A stretch of DNA of 64,000 nucleotides from Segnochrobactrum spirostomi (GCF_009600605.1 NZ_VWNA01000001.1:3024501-3088500), one strand, 5' to 3'. Numbered from the stretch's first letter, positions 22,910-38,839 are shown. Notes: generated from the letters alone by a model not told the origin. Program-made: numbers and translations.

Positions 22910-23524
22910 ATGTTCACCGGCATCGTCACCGACGTCGGAGAGGTCGCGGACGTCACCCCGAACAACCACACCCGCCGCATCACGGTGGTCAGCCGCTACG
23001 ATGCGGGCACGATCGATCTCGGCGCCTCGATCGCCTTCGACGGCGTCTGCCTCACCGTGGTGGCGGCGCGCAACCGGGCCGACGGGCGCAGCGAGATCGA
23101 GGTCGACGCGGCGGCGGAGACGCTCGCCCTGACCACGGCGGCGGAGTGGGCGAAAGGGCGGCGGATCAATCTCGAGCGGGCCTTGAAGATCGGCGACGAA
23201 CTCGGCGGCCACATCGTCTCGGGCCATGTCGACGGGCTCGCGGAACTGATCGCTGTCGAGCCGATCGGCGAGACGGTGAAGCTCACCTTCCGCGTGCCGC
23301 CCACGCTCGCCCGCTTCGTGGCGGTGAAGGGCTCGGTCTGCCTCGACGGCACCTCGCTCACCGTGAACACGGTCGAGGGCGACACCTTCTCGGTGTTGCT
23401 CATCCCGCACACTCTGACGGTGACGACCTGGGGCGACCGCCAGGCCGGCGACAAGATCAATGTCGAGGTCGATCTGATGGCGCGCTACGTGGCGCGGCTG
23501 CGGGAAGCCGACGCTTCGCTCTGA
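22910..23524 (+). CDS. ribE: Riboflavin synthase alpha subunit
   Basis: The 204-residue enzyme dismutates two lumazines to riboflavin. It has the duplicated lumazine-binding domains: the first starts MFTGIVTDVGEV, and the second reads HIVSGHVDGLAELIAVEP with the GTSLTVN block. It is directly behind ribD and ends at an intrinsic terminator. Downstream ribH is separated by a convergent gene. Confidence 0.97.
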   Translation: MFTGIVTDVGEVADVTPNNHTRRITVVSRYDAGTIDLGASIAFDGVCLTVVAARNRADGRSEIEVDAAAETLALTTAAEWAKGRRINLERALKIGDELGGHIVSGHVDGLAELIAVEPIGETVKLTFRVPPTLARFVAVKGSVCLDGTSLTVNTVEGDTFSVLLIPHTLTVTTWGDRQAGDKINVEVDLMARYVARLREADASL

Positions 23525-23540
23525 GCCACCCGAAATGCAA

Positions 23541-23571
23541 AACGGCCGGAGCGGGTGCTGCTCCGGCCGTT
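23541..23571. terminator. Bidirectional terminator between ribE and the convergent exported-protein gene
   Basis: A 12-bp perfect stem AACGGCCGGAGC / GCTCCGGCCGTT with a 7-base loop. On the minus strand it runs into TTTTGCATTT, and on the plus strand into TCTCAT, so it serves both convergent genes. Confidence 0.9.
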
Positions 23572-23601
23572 CTCATGAGTCCCGGTCGATCGAAGAGGCG
23601 A

Positions 23602-24171
23602 TCAGCCCTTCGACACGACGATCGAGGTCGCGCGGATGAAGGTGACCTGAAGCAGGTCGTTGACCTTCACGTTGGCGAGCTTCGCCTTGTGCTCGTCCTT
23701 CTTGGCGGTCAGCGTCAGCGTGTTGCCGCGCGGGCCGGTCAGCGTCACAGTGCCCTTGGCGGCATCGATGGCGGTGACCTTGCCGATCAGGGTCACGGTG
23801 TCGATGATGTCGCCGCGCGGCAGCTTGTCGACGGTGCCGGCATCGACTTCCTCGGTCACCAGCACGGCCGGCTTCGCATTCGGCTCCGGCTTCGTCAGGT
23901 CGGCGAGCGCGGCGTCGGTCTGGGTCAGGGTGACCTTGTCGCCCGGCTGGATGTTCTTGAACGACTTCACCGCCTTGTTGACCTTGAAGGTGAACTGGTC
24001 ACCCTTCGGGCCCTTCAGGGTGATGGTGCGGTGGGTCTTGTCGATCTTGGCGACGGTCCCGACGACGGACTCGCTGATGGCCCCGCCTTCGACCTGGGCC
24101 ATCGCCGGCAGGCTCGCGAAGCTCGCACCGAAGGCGAGCGCGATGAGCATATTCCGAAACGCAGTCTTCAT
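23602..24171 (-). CDS. Exported protein with two repeated beta-domains
   Basis: The 189-residue protein has a signal peptide ending in LPAMAQ (residue about 25). The mature part holds two similar strand-rich units: VVGTVAKIDKTHRTITLKGP with QFTFKV, and LIGKVTAIDAAKGTVTLTGP with TLTLTA, each followed by a charged segment. They look like small OB-like or DUF5666-like domains. It is periplasmic by inference. It lies between ribE and ribH on the opposite strand, interrupting the riboflavin cluster, with a shared terminator at its 3' end. Function is unknown. Start at 24171 is fixed by the signal peptide. Confidence 0.8.
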   Translation of the reverse strand: MKTAFRNMLIALAFGASFASLPAMAQVEGGAISESVVGTVAKIDKTHRTITLKGPKGDQFTFKVNKAVKSFKNIQPGDKVTLTQTDAALADLTKPEPNAKPAVLVTEEVDAGTVDKLPRGDIIDTVTLIGKVTAIDAAKGTVTLTGPRGNTLTLTAKKDEHKAKLANVKVNDLLQVTFIRATSIVVSKG

Positions 24172-24424
24172 GATCTTCCCCAGTTCGTAGATGCGACCAG
24201 CCCCAGGGCCGAGTCGGCGGGATAATGCGCTCGCCACTTTTGCCGAGCAACGCGACGAAACGGCAAAGGCGTGGCGAAAAAGAGAAAATTGTTGTGTGGG
24301 TTGTCCCGCATGGCGGCTGCGCGCCGCCCGCGCGGCTCCCAGGCTGGACAAAAGACCGGCGGCATGGTTCGTCTCCTCACCCTCGCGCCCGTTCCGGGCG
24401 GCGACGTGGAGAAGGACGACCGCG

Positions 24425-24877
24425 ATGTCCGAGACAGCCCCGCATGTGCTCATCATCGAAGCGCGCTTCTACGACGACATCGCCGACGCGATGCTCGCGA
24501 GCGCCGTGCGCGTCCTCGAAGAGGCCGGCGCGACCTATGAGCGGGTGTCCGTTCCGGGCGCGCTCGAGATCCCGGCTGCCTTGTCCTTCGCGCTCGGCGC
24601 GATGGACCTCGGCGAGCGGGATTATGACGGCTTCATCGCGCTCGGCTGCGTCATCCGCGGCGAGACCACCCATTATGACATCGTTGCCGGGGAATCCGCC
24701 CGCGCCCTGATGGACCTCGCGGTCGACGAGGGCCTGGCGCTGGCGAACGGCATCCTCACCGTCGAGAACCGCGATCAGGCGCGGGCGCGTGCGCTGCCCG
24801 AAGGCCGCGACAAGGGCGGTTATGCCGCGCGCGTCGCGCTCGAGATGATCGCGCTCAGGGCGAAATTCGGAGTTTGA
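24425..24877 (+). CDS. ribH: 6,7-dimethyl-8-ribityllumazine synthase
   Basis: The 150-residue enzyme condenses the RibD-pathway pyrimidine with dihydroxybutanone phosphate to form lumazine. Family motifs are [30 protein letters not shown] (with the catalytic His), and the C-terminal [12 protein letters not shown] and [15 protein letters not shown] 24425 starts [19 protein letters not shown]. It precedes nusB by 5 bp, the standard ribH-nusB pair. I see no FMN riboswitch in the 250 bp upstream. Confidence 0.97.
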   Translation: MSETAPHVLIIEARFYDDIADAMLASAVRVLEEAGATYERVSVPGALEIPAALSFALGAMDLGERDYDGFIALGCVIRGETTHYDIVAGESARALMDLAVDEGLALANGILTVENRDQARARALPEGRDKGGYAARVALEMIALRAKFGV

Positions 24878-24882
24878 GATCC

Positions 24883-25386
24883 ATGTCCGACGCGGCGCGC
24901 CGCCAGCCCCGGGACGCGAGGCCAGCCAACCAGCGCGGTGTGGCGCGCCTCGCCGCCGTCCAGGCGCTCTATCAGATGGAAATCGGCGGCGGTGACGCGG
25001 CCGACGTGGTCGCCGAGTTCGAGCTGTTCCGGCTCGGCAAGGAGATCGACGGCGAGCAATATCGCGCCGCCGACGCCGCCTGGTTCCGCGATCTCGTGGC
25101 CGGTGTCGTCCTCGCCCAGCGCGAGATCGACCCGCTCGTCCATCAGGCCCTGACCCATGACTGGCCGCTCGGGCGCGTCGATTCCATCCTCCGCGCCATC
25201 CTCCGCGCCGGCGTCTACGAGCTCCTGCACCGCACCGACGTGCCCGCCAAGGTCGTCATCACCGAATATATCGACGTCGCCAAGGCCTTCTTCACCGAAG
25301 ACGAGCCGCGCATCGTGAACGGGGTGCTCGACCGCATCGCCCACGAACGGCGCGCTGCGGAATTCGACGCCGCCGGTTCGGCCTGA
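24883..25386 (+). CDS. nusB: Transcription antitermination factor NusB
   Basis: The 167-residue all-helical protein joins NusE (ribosomal protein S10) on boxA RNA to prevent termination in rRNA operons. Recognisable parts are [17 protein letters not shown] (residues 14-30), [17 protein letters not shown] and [20 protein letters not shown] 24883 is preferred to an in-frame TTG nine bases earlier. It sits between ribH and thiL, as in many bacteria. Confidence 0.97.
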   Translation: MSDAARRQPRDARPANQRGVARLAAVQALYQMEIGGGDAADVVAEFELFRLGKEIDGEQYRAADAAWFRDLVAGVVLAQREIDPLVHQALTHDWPLGRVDSILRAILRAGVYELLHRTDVPAKVVITEYIDVAKAFFTEDEPRIVNGVLDRIAHERRAAEFDAAGSA

Positions 25387-25400
25387 GGTCCGGGACGGCG

Positions 25401-26399
25401 ATGGGCGATACCCGGCCGACCGAGGTCGAACTCATCGCGCGCTATCTGGCGCCGCTCGCGACCGATCCCGGCGCCGACCGGCTAACCGACGACGCCGCCG
25501 TGATGCCGGCCGACCCCGACCACGACCTCGTGGTGACGACGGACGCGCTCGCCGCCGGCATTCATTTCTTCGCCGACGATCCCCCGGATGCGATCGCCCG
25601 CAAGGCGCTGCGCGTCAACCTGTCGGATCTCGCCGCGAAAGGGGCCGCGCCGCGCGGCTATCTGCTCACCCTGGCGTTGCCGGCCGATTGGCGCGAGGAC
25701 TGGCTCGCCGCCTTCGTCGGCGGGCTTGCCGCCGATCAGGCGGAATTTGCCTGCCCTCTGCTCGGCGGCGACACCCTGCGGGCGCCGAGCGGCCTCGTCG
25801 TCTCCGTCACCGCCTTCGGCACGGTCGAGAAGGGCGGGGCGGTGCGCCGCGGCCACGCGCAGGCCGGTGACCGGCTGTTCGTTACCGGCACCATCGGCGA
25901 TGCCGCGCTCGGCCTGAAGCTGCGGCTCGATCCCGCGTCGGAAGCCCGCTGGGGGCTCTCGTCCGCCGAGGCCGAGCATCTCCACGACCGCTATCTGCTG
26001 CCGCGTCCACGTGTGCCCGCGGCCGAGGCGGTGCGCCGCTTCGCCCGTGCCGCCATGGATGTTTCCGACGGCCTCGTGGGTGACCTCGATCGGTTGTGCC
26101 GCGCCTCCGGCGTCGGCGCCACGCTGCACGCCGCCGCGGTGCCCCAGTCGCCGGCGGCGCACCGGGCCGTCGCGGCGGATGCCGACGCCCTGCGCACGGT
26201 GCTGACCGGCGGCGACGACTACGAGATCCTCGCGACCGTCGCGCCGGAGCGCGCCGACGCCTTCTCGGCCGCCTGCGCCGCCGCGGGCGTGCCTGCGACC
26301 GAGATCGGCCGGATCGAAACGGCCGGCGCGCCGCTCCGCGTCATCAATGCGGACGGAAATGTGCTCTCGCTCGGCAGCGGCCGCTTCGAGCACTTCTGA
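25401..26399 (+). CDS. thiL: Thiamine-monophosphate kinase
   Basis: The 332-residue enzyme phosphorylates thiamine monophosphate to thiamine diphosphate. It belongs to the PurM/AIR synthase fold: LTDDAAVM near residue 32, VTTDALAAGIHFF, LRVNLSDLAAKGA and the MDVSDGLVGDLDRLC motif. The C-terminal domain has LTGGDDYEILATV. It follows nusB after 14 bp and probably shares its transcript. Confidence 0.96.
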   Translation: MGDTRPTEVELIARYLAPLATDPGADRLTDDAAVMPADPDHDLVVTTDALAAGIHFFADDPPDAIARKALRVNLSDLAAKGAAPRGYLLTLALPADWREDWLAAFVGGLAADQAEFACPLLGGDTLRAPSGLVVSVTAFGTVEKGGAVRRGHAQAGDRLFVTGTIGDAALGLKLRLDPASEARWGLSSAEAEHLHDRYLLPRPRVPAAEAVRRFARAAMDVSDGLVGDLDRLCRASGVGATLHAAAVPQSPAAHRAVAADADALRTVLTGGDDYEILATVAPERADAFSAACAAAGVPATEIGRIETAGAPLRVINADGNVLSLGSGRFEHF

Positions 26400-26611
26400 G
26401 CGCCACGCTCCACGCTTCACCTCCCGGTCATCGCTCCGTCATCGCCGCCGATGCCGCTTGACGCCGCTTCGCGCCGGCGTACCGTCGGCGTGCCAGCGAA
26501 ACATCGCGGCAAGGACCACGACGGGCGCCACCGTGCTGATTTCCCGTCTCGCGTCGGCGCCCAGCCAATAAAAATTGCGTGCTCGCAACAAGAACGCGTG
26601 GCTTGGGAGGA

Positions 26612-28735
<2,124 letters not shown>

Positions 28736-28755
28736 CGGGCGGCGTCCACCAAAGA

Positions 28756-28790
28756 AAAAGGGCAGGGACCTTGCGGAGCCCTGCCCTTTT
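28756..28790 (+). terminator. Intrinsic terminator of hppA (also faces mbfA)
   Basis: A 12-bp perfect stem AAAAGGGCAGGG / CCCTGCCCTTTT with an 11-base loop, directly behind the hppA stop and before the convergent mbfA stop. The T-run and A-run make it work on both strands. Confidence 0.92.
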
Positions 28791-28812
28791 GCCGTTGGAG
28801 GAGCGGCTGCGC

Positions 28813-29808
28813 TCAGCCGGCGCCGATGAGGATGCCGGTCAGGAAGACGAGCACGCCGCCGACCACGACCTGGAACACCGCCGACATCAACGGCGTGTCC
28901 ATGTAGCGCATGCGGATATAGGCGATCACCGCGAGCTCGACCGCCACCACGGCGATGGCGATCATGGTCGCGATCATGAAGTGGGGCACGAGGTAGGGCA
29001 GGGTGTGGCCGAGGCCGCCGAGCGTCGTCATCAGGCCGCAGACGAAGCCGCGCGTCCACGGGCTGCCGCGGCCGGACAATTGGCCGTCGTCCGACAGGGC
29101 CTCGGCGAAGCCCATCGAGATGCCGGCACCGACGGCGGCGGCGAGGCCGACGACGAAGGTGTTGTGGGTGTCGTGGGTCGCGAAGGCGGCGGCGAACAGC
29201 GGTGCCAGCGTCGAGACCGAGCCGTCCATCAGGCCGGCGAGGCCCGGCTGCACCATCTGCAGCACGAAGGCGCGCCGCGCCGTCTCCTTTTCGCTCTCGA
29301 CCGCGTCGGGGCTGAGCTTGTCCTTGCGCAGGTGCTCGCCGAGATTGACGTGGCCCTGCTCGGCCTGGGCGAGGCGGGTCAGGAGGTCGCGCACCTCGAC
29401 GTCGCGGGCGCGCTCGGCGGCGTGGCGATAGAACGCCTCCGACTGCGTCTCCATCTCGATGACTTGGTTGCGGATCGCGTCGAGCCCGAGCGGGCGCATC
29501 AGCCACAGCGGCCGGCGCCACGGCATCCCCTGGATGTCCTCGCGGCGGATGAACGGCAGCGTCTCGCCGAACTTCTTGCGGAAGGTGGCGAGGAGCCGCT
29601 CGCGATGGTGACCCTCCTCCTCGGCCATGCCGGCGAAGACGGCGGCGGTGGCGGGGTATTCGTCCTTCAGCGCATCCACATAGGCGAGATAGATGCGTTG
29701 ATCTTCCTCTTCGCTGGAGATCGCAACGGCGAGGATTTCCGGCTCGGTGAGGCTCGAGGCGCGGCGCTTCATGAAATGACCGTGGGTGAGGGATTGATCT
29801 AGAGCCAT
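28813..29808 (-). CDS. mbfA: Membrane-bound ferritin MbfA (rubrerythrin-VIT1 fusion)
   Basis: The protein (331 aa from 29808, or 319 aa from ATG 29772) has an N-terminal ferritin-like four-helix domain with carboxylate/His clusters (SSEEEDQRIY, AGMAEEEGHHRERL, METQSEAFY, AQAEQGHVNLGEHL; residues about 30-160). A C-terminal VIT1/CCC1 domain with about five membrane spans follows (GLAGLMDGSVSTLAP onward). In rhizobia MbfA exports iron and protects against iron and peroxide stress under Irr control. A TCTAAA-type element overlaps the first ATG, which favours the downstream start 29772. It is convergent with hppA. Confidence 0.93.
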   Translation of the reverse strand: MALDQSLTHGHFMKRRASSLTEPEILAVAISSEEEDQRIYLAYVDALKDEYPATAAVFAGMAEEEGHHRERLLATFRKKFGETLPFIRREDIQGMPWRRPLWLMRPLGLDAIRNQVIEMETQSEAFYRHAAERARDVEVRDLLTRLAQAEQGHVNLGEHLRKDKLSPDAVESEKETARRAFVLQMVQPGLAGLMDGSVSTLAPLFAAAFATHDTHNTFVVGLAAAVGAGISMGFAEALSDDGQLSGRGSPWTRGFVCGLMTTLGGLGHTLPYLVPHFMIATMIAIAVVAVELAVIAYIRMRYMDTPLMSAVFQVVVGGVLVFLTGILIGAG

Positions 29809-29814
29809 TCTAAA
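29798..29814 (-). promoter_or_regulatory. Possible iron-control element at the mbfA start
   Basis: TCTAGA-N5-TCTAAA on the plus strand, i.e. TTTAGAATGGCTCTAGA on the minus strand, an imperfect inverted repeat resembling the Irr-binding TTTAGAA/TTCTAAA element known upstream of mbfA in rhizobia. The resemblance is by eye and partial. Confidence 0.4.
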
Positions 29815-29910
29815 GTACGTGCCCCGCGCGTGTAAACCCTTCTCCGCATCGCACTTTTTCGCGTCGGTGCGATGACGGAGCGGAGCGGGGAGAGCGCGTG
29901 GAAAAAGAAA

Positions 29911-29930
29911 AGGCCGCCCGGAGGCGGCCT
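29911..29930 (-). terminator. Intrinsic terminator of the atp operon
   Basis: On the minus strand, the 8-bp stem AGGCCGCC / GGCGGCCT with a TCCG loop runs into TTTCTTTTTCC, 28 bp after the atpC stop. A textbook rho-independent terminator. Confidence 0.93.
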
Positions 29931-29957
29931 CGAAACGTTGTTTCTCGCTAGGTCGTG

Positions 29958-30359
29958 TCAGGCGACGAGCGCCGCCACTTCCTTGAGCTGCGAGACCAGC
30001 GTCTCGGCCCGGTAGCGGCTGTCGTCGTCGTTGGCGACCTTCACGGCCGCCTCGGCCTTCGCCACGGCGTCGCCGATCTGGTCGCGCGTGAGCTGCTCGA
30101 AGGGCAGCGCCTCTTCGGCGAGCAGGGTCAGGCCGGCCGCGTTGGCGTCGGCGAACCCGCCGCGCACGTAGATCTTCTTCTCCTCGCCGCCCGCCGTCGT
30201 GAGCTTCAGGATGCCCGGGCGGATGGTGGAGAGGAAGGGAGAGTGGCCGGCGAGGATCTCGAACTCGCCGTCGGTGCCCGGCACCACGACGGAGCGCACC
30301 TCGGCGGAGAACACCAGCCGCTCGGGCGAAACGAGCTCGAAGGTAAAGGTCTCGGCCAT
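29958..30359 (-). CDS. atpC: ATP synthase F1 subunit epsilon
   Basis: The 133-residue subunit forms part of the central stalk and regulates ATPase activity. The N-terminal beta-sandwich (TFTFELVSPERLVFSAEV, VVVPGTDGEFEILAGHSPF) is clear, with a helical C-terminus. It is the last gene of the F1 operon, 114 bp after atpD, with a strong hairpin in the gap. Confidence 0.97.
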   Translation of the reverse strand: MAETFTFELVSPERLVFSAEVRSVVVPGTDGEFEILAGHSPFLSTIRPGILKLTTAGGEEKKIYVRGGFADANAAGLTLLAEEALPFEQLTRDQIGDAVAKAEAAVKVANDDDSRYRAETLVSQLKEVAALVA

Positions 30360-30428
30360 TGATCGGTCACTCCGGGCGTTCGGTCGTCGGTCTTGTCGGT
30401 CGTCGATCTTGCCGGCAGATCCGCCGGC

Positions 30429-30461
30429 CGCGACCGCGGGAGGAGTCTCCCGCGGGTCGCG
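30429..30461 (-). promoter_or_regulatory. Long hairpin between atpD and atpC
   Basis: CGCGACCGCGGGAG and CTCCCGCGGGTCGCG form a 14-bp stem with one bulged base and a 4-base loop in the atpD-atpC spacer. There is no T-run, so it may act as an RNA stabiliser or partial attenuator controlling epsilon dosage. It ends 12 bp after the atpD stop. Confidence 0.55.
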
Positions 30462-30473
30462 ATGGCGTCAGGA

Positions 30474-32893
<2,420 letters not shown>

Positions 32894-32991
32894 CGATGCT
32901 CCTCGTCGACGGCTCCGGGTGGGCCGGAGAACTTCCCCGCCGGTCCTGCCTTGAGGCGGACGAATGCGGGCGTCGGGCTTATCCTGTCTCG

Positions 32992-33023
32992 CCTCCGGCA
33001 CCCGGTTGCCCGGCTGCCGGAGG
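32992..33023 (-). promoter_or_regulatory. Hairpin in the atpA-atpG spacer
   Basis: A perfect 9-bp stem CCTCCGGCA / TGCCGGAGG around a 14-base GC loop in the 197-bp spacer. There is no T-run. Possibly an mRNA processing or stabilising element. Confidence 0.4.
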
Positions 33024-33090
33024 TCAGATCACCAACCCTGTGGGCCCGGCCGGCAAGGGCTCGGGCTGCGAAGGTCCTACGCGAGAGGTC

Positions 33091-35205
<2,115 letters not shown>

Positions 35206-35425
35206 TCACGCGGGCGCCGCCAGATTGACGCACATTCCCCCGAAGACCTTGAATTTGAAAGAACTTTTCGGAGACGCAAACAATCGCGAGGACATGCTCC
35301 GGAAAGCCTGGGGTGCGATAGCACAAGGCTTTTCAGTGCGCAACATCGCCCCCGGCGCGGCGCGACGACGCGCCACGCCCCGCGGACGCCAGCGATCTTC
35401 CCCGAAACGATCCCACGCGCATCCC

Positions 35426-37583
35426 TCACAGGAAACTCTGGGGATCCACGTCGATGGCCCGCCGGACACTTCCGCGCTCCGGGGGGCCGACGTGAGCCAA
35501 GCGCGCAGATAGGACTGAATATCGACGGAACGAGGGCACCGGACGAGCAGGCGGAAGCGGTGCCGGCCCCGGATGACCGCGAGCGGCGCCTCGGCCGGTC
35601 CGAGCACGTCGATACCGGCGCCGGCCGGTGCGGCGCGGGCGAGGGCGCGGGCGTGATCCTCCGCCTCGGCGCGGGTCGCCGCCGAGACGATGATCGCGGC
35701 GAGGCGGCCGAACGGCGGCAGCACCGCGCGGCGGCGCTCCTCGATCTCGGTCGCGTAGAAGGCTTCCCGGTCGCCGGAGACGAGGGCCTTCATGACCGGA
35801 TGCTCCGGCGCATGGCTTTGCAACAGCCCGATTCCCATGCCGCCCTGACGCCCGGCGCGGCCCGTGACCTGGGCGAGCAATTGGAAAGTGCGCTCGGCCG
35901 CGCGGGGATCGCCGTTCATCAGGCCGAGGTCGGCATCGACCACGCCGACGAGCTTCAGCTTGGGGAAGGTGTGGCCCTTCGCCACGAGCTGGGTGCCGAC
36001 GACGATGTCGAAGGCGCCCTCGGCGATCAGGGTCAGTTCCTCGCGCATCCGCTCGGCCCCGCCGAGATCGGAGGATAGCACGATGACCCGCGAATCGGGG
36101 AACAGGGCCGTCGCCTCTTCGGCGATGCGCTCGACCCGGGCCCGCAGGCGACGAGTTGATCCGCCGCGCCGCAGGCGGGGCAGGTCTCCGGGCGCATCTC
36201 GACGTGACCGCATTGGTGGCAGACGAGCCGGCCGCGGATGCGGTGATCGACGAGCCAGGTCGAACAATCCGGGCATTGGAAGCGGTGGCCGCAGGCGCCG
36301 CAGATCGTCAGCGGCGCATAGCCGCGGCGATTGAGGAAGAGCAGCACCTGTTCGCCGCGGTCGAGCGTCTGGCGTGCGGCGGCCACCAGCGGCGGGGCGA
36401 GCCAGCGGCCCCGCTCGGGCTTGTGGAGCCGCAGATCGATCGTCCGCACCGTCGGCAGGCTCGCGCCGGGCACGCGGTCCTTGAGCTCCAGCCGCTGGTA
36501 GCGGCCCTGGTCGGCGTTGACCCGGCTCTCGATGGAGGGCGTCGCCGACGACAGCACCACCGGGAAATGGCCGAGATGGCCGCGCACCACCGCCATATCG
36601 CGGGCATGGTAGGGTACGCGGTCGTCCTGCTTGTAGGCCGGGTCGTGTTCCTCATCGACGACCGCGAGGGCGAGATCGCGGAACGGCAGGAACAGGGCGG
36701 AGCGGGCGCCGATGACGACCGAGACGTCCCCGGTCGCCACACCGCGCCAAACCCGGGCGCGCTGGATGGCGGGGACGGCCGAATGCCATTCCGCCGGCCG
36801 CGCCTCGAAGCGGCGCTCGAAGCGCTCGAGCACCGTGTGGGTGAGGGCGATCTCGGGCATCAGCACGAGCGCCTGGCGGCCCTGGCGCACCGCCTCCGCG
36901 ACGCCTTCGAGAAAGACCTCCGTCTTGCCCGAGCCAGTGACGCCGTCGAGGAGAATCACCGCCGTGCTGCGGTCGTCCACCGCCTTGACGATCGCCTGCG
37001 CCGCCCGCGCCTGGTCGGGGGTGAGGTTGGGCACGTGGGCGTCGGGATCGGGCGGCGCCACGGCGGGCGGCGGCGGCATCGACACGAGACCGAGGGTGCC
37101 GGCCTCGACGAGCCCGTCGATCACGCCGGGGCTGACGCCGGCGGAGGCAGCGAGCGCCATCCGGCTCCAGGCGAGGCCGTCTTCGAGGAGCGCGAGGGCG
37201 CGGGCGCGGGCCGGCGTCATCCGCTCGGGCGGCGGGCCGATGCGGACGATGCCGGGACGCGCCGCCTCCGGCACCAGCGCCTCGCCCCGGCGCAACACCA
37301 TCCTGAGCACCATGCCGCGCGGGGCGAGCGTCCAGCGCGCCACCCATTCGACGAAGCGGCGCAGCACGAGGCCGATCGGCGGGGCGTCGTAGATTGTGAG
37401 GACGGGCTTCAGCCGCGCGACCGGCCGATCCGCGTCGACGGGGTCGTCCCAGACCACGCCGACCATCTCGCGGGAGCCGAGCGAGACGGCGACGATCGTC
37501 CCCGGCGCGAGGGGCTCCTCCGCGACATAGGAATAGGCCGCGTCGATCGCGACCGGGACGAGGACTGAGACGACATGGGCCAT
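35426..37583 (-). pseudogene. priA: Primosomal helicase PriA, frame broken twice
   Basis: PriA restarts replication at stalled forks. The first frame (from ATG 37583) has the N-terminal DNA-binding domain, the helicase P-loop DGVTGSGKTEV, VVDEEHDPAYKQDD and zinc-binding pairs (CGACGHRFQCPDC, CHQCG, CPACG). At 36135-36137 the frame must change to continue from ACGPG to VERIAEEATALF. At 35481-35486 (six Gs) it must change again to reach ERGSVRRAIDVDPQSFL and a TGA at 35426-35428. Adding one base at each point gives exactly 719 codons, the normal PriA length, so each site has lost one G/C. Sequencing error is more likely than a true null, because priA is important and otherwise intact. Confidence 0.88.
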
Positions 37584-37758
37584 CGCGCGGCGCGGCACCT
37601 TCTGGCGAGCGGAAGCCTCGTTACTTAAGCGAGGCGCGGCCCCGTTGCACGGGGGTTGCTGCGGCGCCGTCAAGCGGGTCTTTACCCGCAGCCGCCATGC
37701 TGGACCCCCACCGGCTTCGGGCCGGGCGCGGAAGACCGACGACCGGGAGACGGCGGAC

Positions 37759-38727
37759 ATGGCGGAAGAGACCAGCGACGACACGGCGCCGTTTCTCGCG
37801 GCCGCCCCCGATCTCGCGGCGGCGGTGTGCGCCTGGCTCGCCGCCCTCGGCGGCGAGCGGCGGCTGTCGGCGAACACGCTCGAAGCCTATGGCCGGGACA
37901 TCCGCCAATGGCTCGCCTTCTCCAGCGAGCATCTCGGCGGCGCACCGACGCTCGCCGACATCGCCGATCTGCGGCCCGCGGACCTGCGCGCCTTCCTCGC
38001 CCGGCGGCGCCGCGACGGGGCCGGGGATCGCACGGCCGCCCGTGCACTCGCCGCGATTCGCTCCTTGAGCCGCCATCTCGAACGTCACCACGGCATCAAC
38101 GGCGCGGCGATCCGGGCGCTCGCCGGGCCGCGCCTCAAGCCGGGCTTGCCGAAGCCGCTCAGCGTCGCCGACGCGGCCCGGGTGACCGACCTCGCCGGGG
38201 AGGATGCGGTCGAGCCGTGGATCGCCGCCCGCGACGCCGCCGTCATGCTGCTGCTCTATGGCGCCGGCCTGCGCATCGGCGAGGCGCTCGCCCTGACTGC
38301 CGACGACCTGCCCGCGGCTTCGGTTAAGACGCTGCGCGTCACCGGCAAGGGCGGCAAGACGCGGATCGTGCCGATCCTGCCCGTGGTCCTCGATGCCATC
38401 GCGGCCTATCGGCGACTGTGTCCCTATGGCGTGGGCGGGGACGAACCGATCTTCCGCGGCGCCAAGGGCGGCCCCCTGTCGCCGCGCATCGTGCAACTCG
38501 CGATGCAGCGGATGCGCGGCGCGCTCGGGCTTCCCGACACCGCGACGCCCCACGCGCTCCGGCATTCCTTCGCGACCCACCTGCTTTCGGCCGGCGGCGA
38601 TCTGCGCACCATCCAAGAACTGCTCGGCCACGCCAGCCTGTCGACGACCCAGGTCTACACCGCCGTCGATCCGGCCCGCCTCCTCGAAGCCTACCACGCC
38701 GCCCACCCCCTCGCGGGCGGGCGGTGA
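37759..38727 (+). CDS. xerC: Tyrosine recombinase XerC
   Basis: The 322-residue recombinase resolves chromosome dimers at dif with XerD. Catalytic residues are in place: Arg172 (GAGLRIGEAL), Lys197 (TGKGGKTR), His265 and Arg268 (HALRHSF), His291 (LLGHAS) and Tyr300 (TTQVYTAV). The N-terminal SAM-like core-binding domain covers residues about 15-115. ATG 37759 is taken as start; the upstream 38 codons are intergenic. It is divergent from priA, a common alphaproteobacterial neighbour pair, not part of a mobile element. Confidence 0.95.
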   Translation: MAEETSDDTAPFLAAAPDLAAAVCAWLAALGGERRLSANTLEAYGRDIRQWLAFSSEHLGGAPTLADIADLRPADLRAFLARRRRDGAGDRTAARALAAIRSLSRHLERHHGINGAAIRALAGPRLKPGLPKPLSVADAARVTDLAGEDAVEPWIAARDAAVMLLLYGAGLRIGEALALTADDLPAASVKTLRVTGKGGKTRIVPILPVVLDAIAAYRRLCPYGVGGDEPIFRGAKGGPLSPRIVQLAMQRMRGALGLPDTATPHALRHSFATHLLSAGGDLRTIQELLGHASLSTTQVYTAVDPARLLEAYHAAHPLAGGR

Positions 38728-38795
38728 CGGGGCGGCGACCGCGAGTCGAACTCCGACAAAAGCGGCGGCGCGAAGGAGAGGAATTCGCCCGGCTT

Positions 38796-38839
38796 GCTGC
38801 GCTGGCACCAACACTCGAGCGCAGCAACGGGCCTTTTTT
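38796..38839 (+). terminator. Possible terminator of xerC
   Basis: Inverted repeat GCTGCGCT / AGCGCAGC with a 14-base loop, followed 6 bases later by a CCTTTTTT run, about 70 bp behind the xerC stop. The gap before the T-run makes it weaker than standard. Confidence 0.5.

Noticed and set aside
24172..24424. FMN riboswitch before ribH
   Set aside because: I looked for the conserved AGGGGCAGGGTGAAATTCCC-type core and found nothing similar.
37759..38727. XerC-type recombinase as an integrase of a mobile element
   Set aside because: Its neighbours (priA) and sequence are those of the housekeeping XerC; no att site or cargo is attached.
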